Part shown: positions 61,701-64,000 of the stretch, in pieces
Numbering within the stretch: position 1 is the stretch's first letter
Layout of the letters: the number at the start of each line of letters is the position of its first letter
DNA from: Phaffia rhodozyma
Lineage: Eukaryota > Basidiomycota > Tremellomycetes > Cystofilobasidiales > Mrakiaceae
NCBI GenBank assembly: GCA_014706385.1
Contig: JACGZH010000005.1
Coordinates: 1,674,001 to 1,738,000 of the forward strand
Direction: 5' to 3'
DNA length: 64,000 bases
Made by a program: the position numbers and the translations under genes
The notes under the pieces: generated by a model
The model's database searches: none
The model's input: only the letters and a program-made list of their open reading frames with translations
What the model was told of the DNA's origin: nothing

Positions 61701-61895
61701 GATAGCTTTCTGACTTTTTTTTTTTGGTTTGCTTTGGGGTCTTTGTCAACCATTCTCCTTATATAGGCAAAGTGTGATGGTACAGGTCCAGTATTGGATG
61801 AGAGTCAGCTGAAACAGATCATGGAGGAAATCCCGTTTAGACAAAAAAAGCAGAACAGTATGTTTGGCTCCATGGGCGAGTATCCCGGACCCTAG
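58720..61895 (+). CDS. YAP1: Redox-responsive bZIP transcription factor of the Yap1/Pap1 family
   Basis: The gene starts MNGSVNLSTEWDSQTEYADI, the first exon encoding nine residues, and ends QNSMFGSMGEYPGP with TAG at 61893-61895. An acidic Ser-rich region and a Lys-rich region precede the bZIP: EQNRAAQRAFRERKERRVKD, then LEDQVAALAAMSEGQKSENE and NLRDLLSRLQSENVRLRQQ. The NRAAQRAFRERK core is the Yap-family signature. A 15-nt exon (59965-59979) encodes SENVR within the zipper. A long Ser/Pro-rich activation region follows. The C-terminal cysteine-rich domain reads YKLDEVWDKIRAAPGF, DFDLDGLCHEMKSKAKCDGT and ESQLKQIMEEI. Cysteines are present in GLCHEM and AKCDG and in an upstream pair ECSEKC (codons at 61171 and 61183). 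The cysteine normally before the VW pair is a leucine here. The factor governs oxidative-stress genes by redox-controlled nuclear export. Confidence 0.88.
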
Positions 61896-62620
61896 GTAAA
61901 GTACCGTCTTCTATCCTTACTCTATCGTGTTGCTTTTCATCTTTTTTCTCTATACATTTCTTTCTTTTCCCTCTTTCCTTTCGGTTCCTCTCGTTCTAGA
62001 TCATATTGTCTTTTCTTTGGTTTCCGTTTGATTTATCATATTCTTTTGTGGTTCCTTCCTGCACGCGTTTCTCTTTATGTTTTCAACAGTCTCTTTTCTT
62101 TCCTGATGTGTCTCGTTTCTCCCGCTTTATATTTGCTCTCTTACTTCTTCTTTCCTCTTTGGGTGATGTCGTTTCCTTTCTGTCCGTTTCGCTTGGTCCC
62201 TTATGGCCTTTTTCTTTCTCTCTTGTATGCCAAACATTCGTCCCTTTCAACCTCTTTGGAATCTTTTCGTCCATATCTTTCCTTTTCCTTTTTTCTTGTC
62301 TTCATTCCCGTTGCTTGTTCTTCTTCTTGATGTTCAAAAATCTATTTGTCTCTGGTTATATAAATTTCTTCCGCTCACGGGTAGCGCATCCTTTCTATTT
62401 CATGCATTCTATGATCGTTCTCACTTTTCTTTATTCTTTTCGTCTCTCTTCCGTTCCCTTATCCTTTCGCAGTTCTTGCTTCCTTCTTCTTCTTCTCGTT
62501 TTTTCCCTCTATCCGATAAACATATCTGATTGTTGCATCTCCTGAGGAGGGCGGTCTCGTTTTGGTCCTCTTCGTGTGAATAAGAAAGAAGACATTTTAG
62601 ATGAGTCCCTTCTCGGACGT
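61896..62620. other. Tail-to-tail spacer between YAP1 and bL19m
   Basis: This 725-nt interval is extremely T-rich on the plus strand. That creates long hydrophobic frames on the plus strand and basic ones on the minus strand, with no motif or splice logic. It presumably holds the YAP1 3' untranslated region. No gene is supported. Confidence 0.4.
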
Positions 62621-63732
62621 CTACAAAAAGACCGTGCCAGCCATGGATCCACCGGCCTGGTTCTTTGCCCGGAGAATCTTTGCAGCATCTGCCAGTCGTT
62701 CGGGTTGCTGTTGGTCGGAGGTAGTGAAAGAGGACCGAGACGGGTGAAAGCAAGAAGGGCAAACAGACAGAAAAAAAGGAAGGACGGATCAATCTCAAGT
62801 ACGAAACGATCGGAACGAGAGAAGGAGGGCTCTAGCGGGAGGAAAAAGAAAAGAAGACTGACGTCTCGGTAGTAGTACAACTTTGAAAGCCTCTGCTTCT
62901 TGATGTTTCCCTCCTTTCCATCGGCAGGGACGAGCAACTTCACATCCTTCACCAACGGACTACTGCACTCGAACCTCATCTCGACTCCTGTCCTAAGCAC
63001 GACGTTCCTCAAGGTGAAACTGGTGTTGATCCCTTTCCTGACGACGGCGACCAAAGCACCGGTGAACGTGGTCGAGTGGGTCTTTGCGCTTGTCGTGTAG
63101 GAGGTCACCGTCAGAATCGACCCAGGCAGGATTCGGTCCTTGTTGTGTTTCGAGAATAAGTAGTAGAAAGAGTTTGTGTCCAGGCAGAGTTTGAGGCAGG
63201 TGTTGACGTGTCCGACCATGTCCGTCCCGCTTGGCGGCTTGACGATATCTCTAGGAGCAGGTAGAGGCGGGAGGAAAGGCACTCGGACAGCTTTGGAGAA
63301 CGGGTAGGCAAGCGTCTGTCGATCTCGGTCTGAAGATAAACATACGAAACAGAGGGAAGAAGACAAAGAAAAAGGATGAGCGGTTCGTTCGATCAAAGAG
63401 GAAAAAGAAAGGACGACCGGCTCCAACCGTCGGCCTCTCTTGAGCTCGATAGGGTCCACCTATCCTCCTCTTTCATTCTCACAAGGCAAGGAGAATAAGA
63501 AAAGGCCAGAGGTACAAAAGAACTAACAGTCCACGTATTTGTACGCTGGGTTCTTCGACTTCTTTCCTCCCAACTTCAGAGGCACGTGAACAGGTAAGAC
63601 GGCTTCCTCTCCGGTGGACGTCCTGTAAGGAGCCTGAGCTGCTGAAAAGACAGCGAAAGATCTAGTCGATAATCCAGACTTAGGCCTGGTAAGTAGAGAG
63701 CCGAACGCCCTTGTCGATGTCGAGAGGGACAT
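62621..63732 (-). CDS. IMG1: Mitochondrial large-subunit ribosomal protein bL19m
   Basis: The first exon (63528-63732) encodes MSLSTSTRAFGSLLTRPKSG and further Arg/Ser/Ala-rich sequence, a typical mitochondrial targeting peptide. The second carries the bL19 fold: GTDMVGHVNTCLKLCLDTNS, GSILTVTSYTTSAKTHSTTF, TGALVAVVRKGINTSFTLRN and VVLRTGVEMRFECSSPLVKD. It continues to KKQRLSKLYYYRD and splices to QPERLADAAKILRAKNQAGG and SMAGTVFL with TAG at 62621-62623. The last splice acceptor (CAACAG) was chosen because it gives this compact Ala/Lys-rich end rather than an unrelated reading frame. The S/T-FTLRN and R/K-GVE elements are the family's hallmarks. It is equivalent to yeast Img1, needed for mitochondrial translation. 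Confidence 0.85.
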
Positions 63733-63969
63733 TGCTTTTGCGATGGTGATTGGGCTAGTGAAAGGAGTGAGCGTTGGGCAAAGCGTACGTCTGTAAATCC
63801 ACACTAGGCGGGAGGAGAGGAAGGGTACAAAGAAAATCAAATATATATGTCAATTAGATTATGATACATAAGGTAGTTGCTGACTAATACTTGACTATTC
63901 CCTTCTCAACTCGGTGGAAATCCATTGGACATCATACATCATACATCATCGACCGTACACTTAAGCAAG

Positions 63970-64000
63970 ATGCCTCCTCCAGGGATCCCTTCGCCTCTGC
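63970..64000 (+). CDS. Start of an unidentified gene (partial)
   Basis: An ATG at 63970 opens the frame MPPPGIPSPL up to the window edge. It is divergent from bL19m, with 237 nt between starts. Its upstream sequence has a T/C-rich patch and a triple CATCATA-like repeat (about 63934-63951), so it is a plausible start codon. Ten residues do not identify a family. Confidence 0.35.
   Translation, partial: MPPPGIPSPL

Noticed and set aside
62006..62545. A 179-codon hydrophobic frame after YAP1
   Set aside because: It is made of Phe, Leu and Ser from a T-rich 3' region, with no motif, no splice signals and no conserved neighbour. T-rich spacer sequence gives such frames by composition alone.

Overview
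The window looks like a piece of nuclear chromosome from a basidiomycete fungus. About twenty ordinary eukaryotic housekeeping genes are each broken into many short exons by small GT-AG introns (mostly about 50 to 100 nt, with CTAAC or CTGAC-like branch sites and pyrimidine-rich acceptors). G+C looks close to half, and intergenic spacers are T/C-rich with many dinucleotide runs. The very high intron density, with exons down to 5 to 15 nt, would suit an intron-rich Tremellomycetes yeast of the Cystofilobasidiales type. That placement is inference only. There are no rRNA or tRNA genes, transposons or CRISPR arrays that I can support.

Layout, left to right: the 3' end of an unidentified gene (+); a small unidentified four-exon gene (+); an RWD/DUF1115 protein of the RWDD2 type (-); RRN7/TAF1B, the RNA polymerase I initiation factor (+); a SPO22/ZIP4 meiotic TPR protein in about thirty exons (+); the AP-1 clathrin adaptor mu subunit (-); TAF9 (+); a VAM7-type PX-SNARE (-); a senescence-domain (spartin-like) protein (+); a cytosolic aminopeptidase P (-); the giant TRA1 pseudokinase of SAGA/NuA4 (+, 13 kb); ribosomal protein eL6 (+); a 6PGDH-family hydroxyacid dehydrogenase (-) divergent from a class II ketose-bisphosphate aldolase (+); the SSH4/EAR1 SPRY ubiquitin-ligase adaptor (-); EI24 (-); an F-box protein (+); the nuclear-envelope protein BRL1/BRR6 (-); a YAP1-type redox bZIP factor (+); mitochondrial ribosomal protein bL19m (-); and the first ten codons of another gene (+).

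Strands alternate almost gene by gene, so most genes lie in head-to-head pairs that share a short promoter or in tail-to-tail pairs that share a terminator region. Functional grouping is weak. RRN7, TAF9 and TRA1 all act in transcription initiation, and VAM7, AP-1 mu and SSH4 in endosome/vacuole traffic. Only the dehydrogenase/aldolase pair looks like a true metabolic pair: the same domains are fused in one chain in plants, for four-carbon acid-sugar catabolism.

The observations most worth checking are: a 5-nt microexon that supplies the metal-binding His-Gly of aminopeptidase P; a tandem 6PGDH protein whose first module has lost its Rossmann half; seven exact-length 13-nt repeats just upstream of the aldolase start codon; a YAP1 homologue lacking one of the conserved C-terminal redox cysteines; and clustered short tandem repeats and CACGTG/CRE/YRE-like sites in two divergent promoters. 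Exon borders were placed by eye from frame continuity, splice signals and family conservation. For RWDD2, RRN7, TAF9, eL6 and the small gene at 921 the exon lengths sum to an intact frame. Other genes are given as start-to-stop spans with less certain internal borders.
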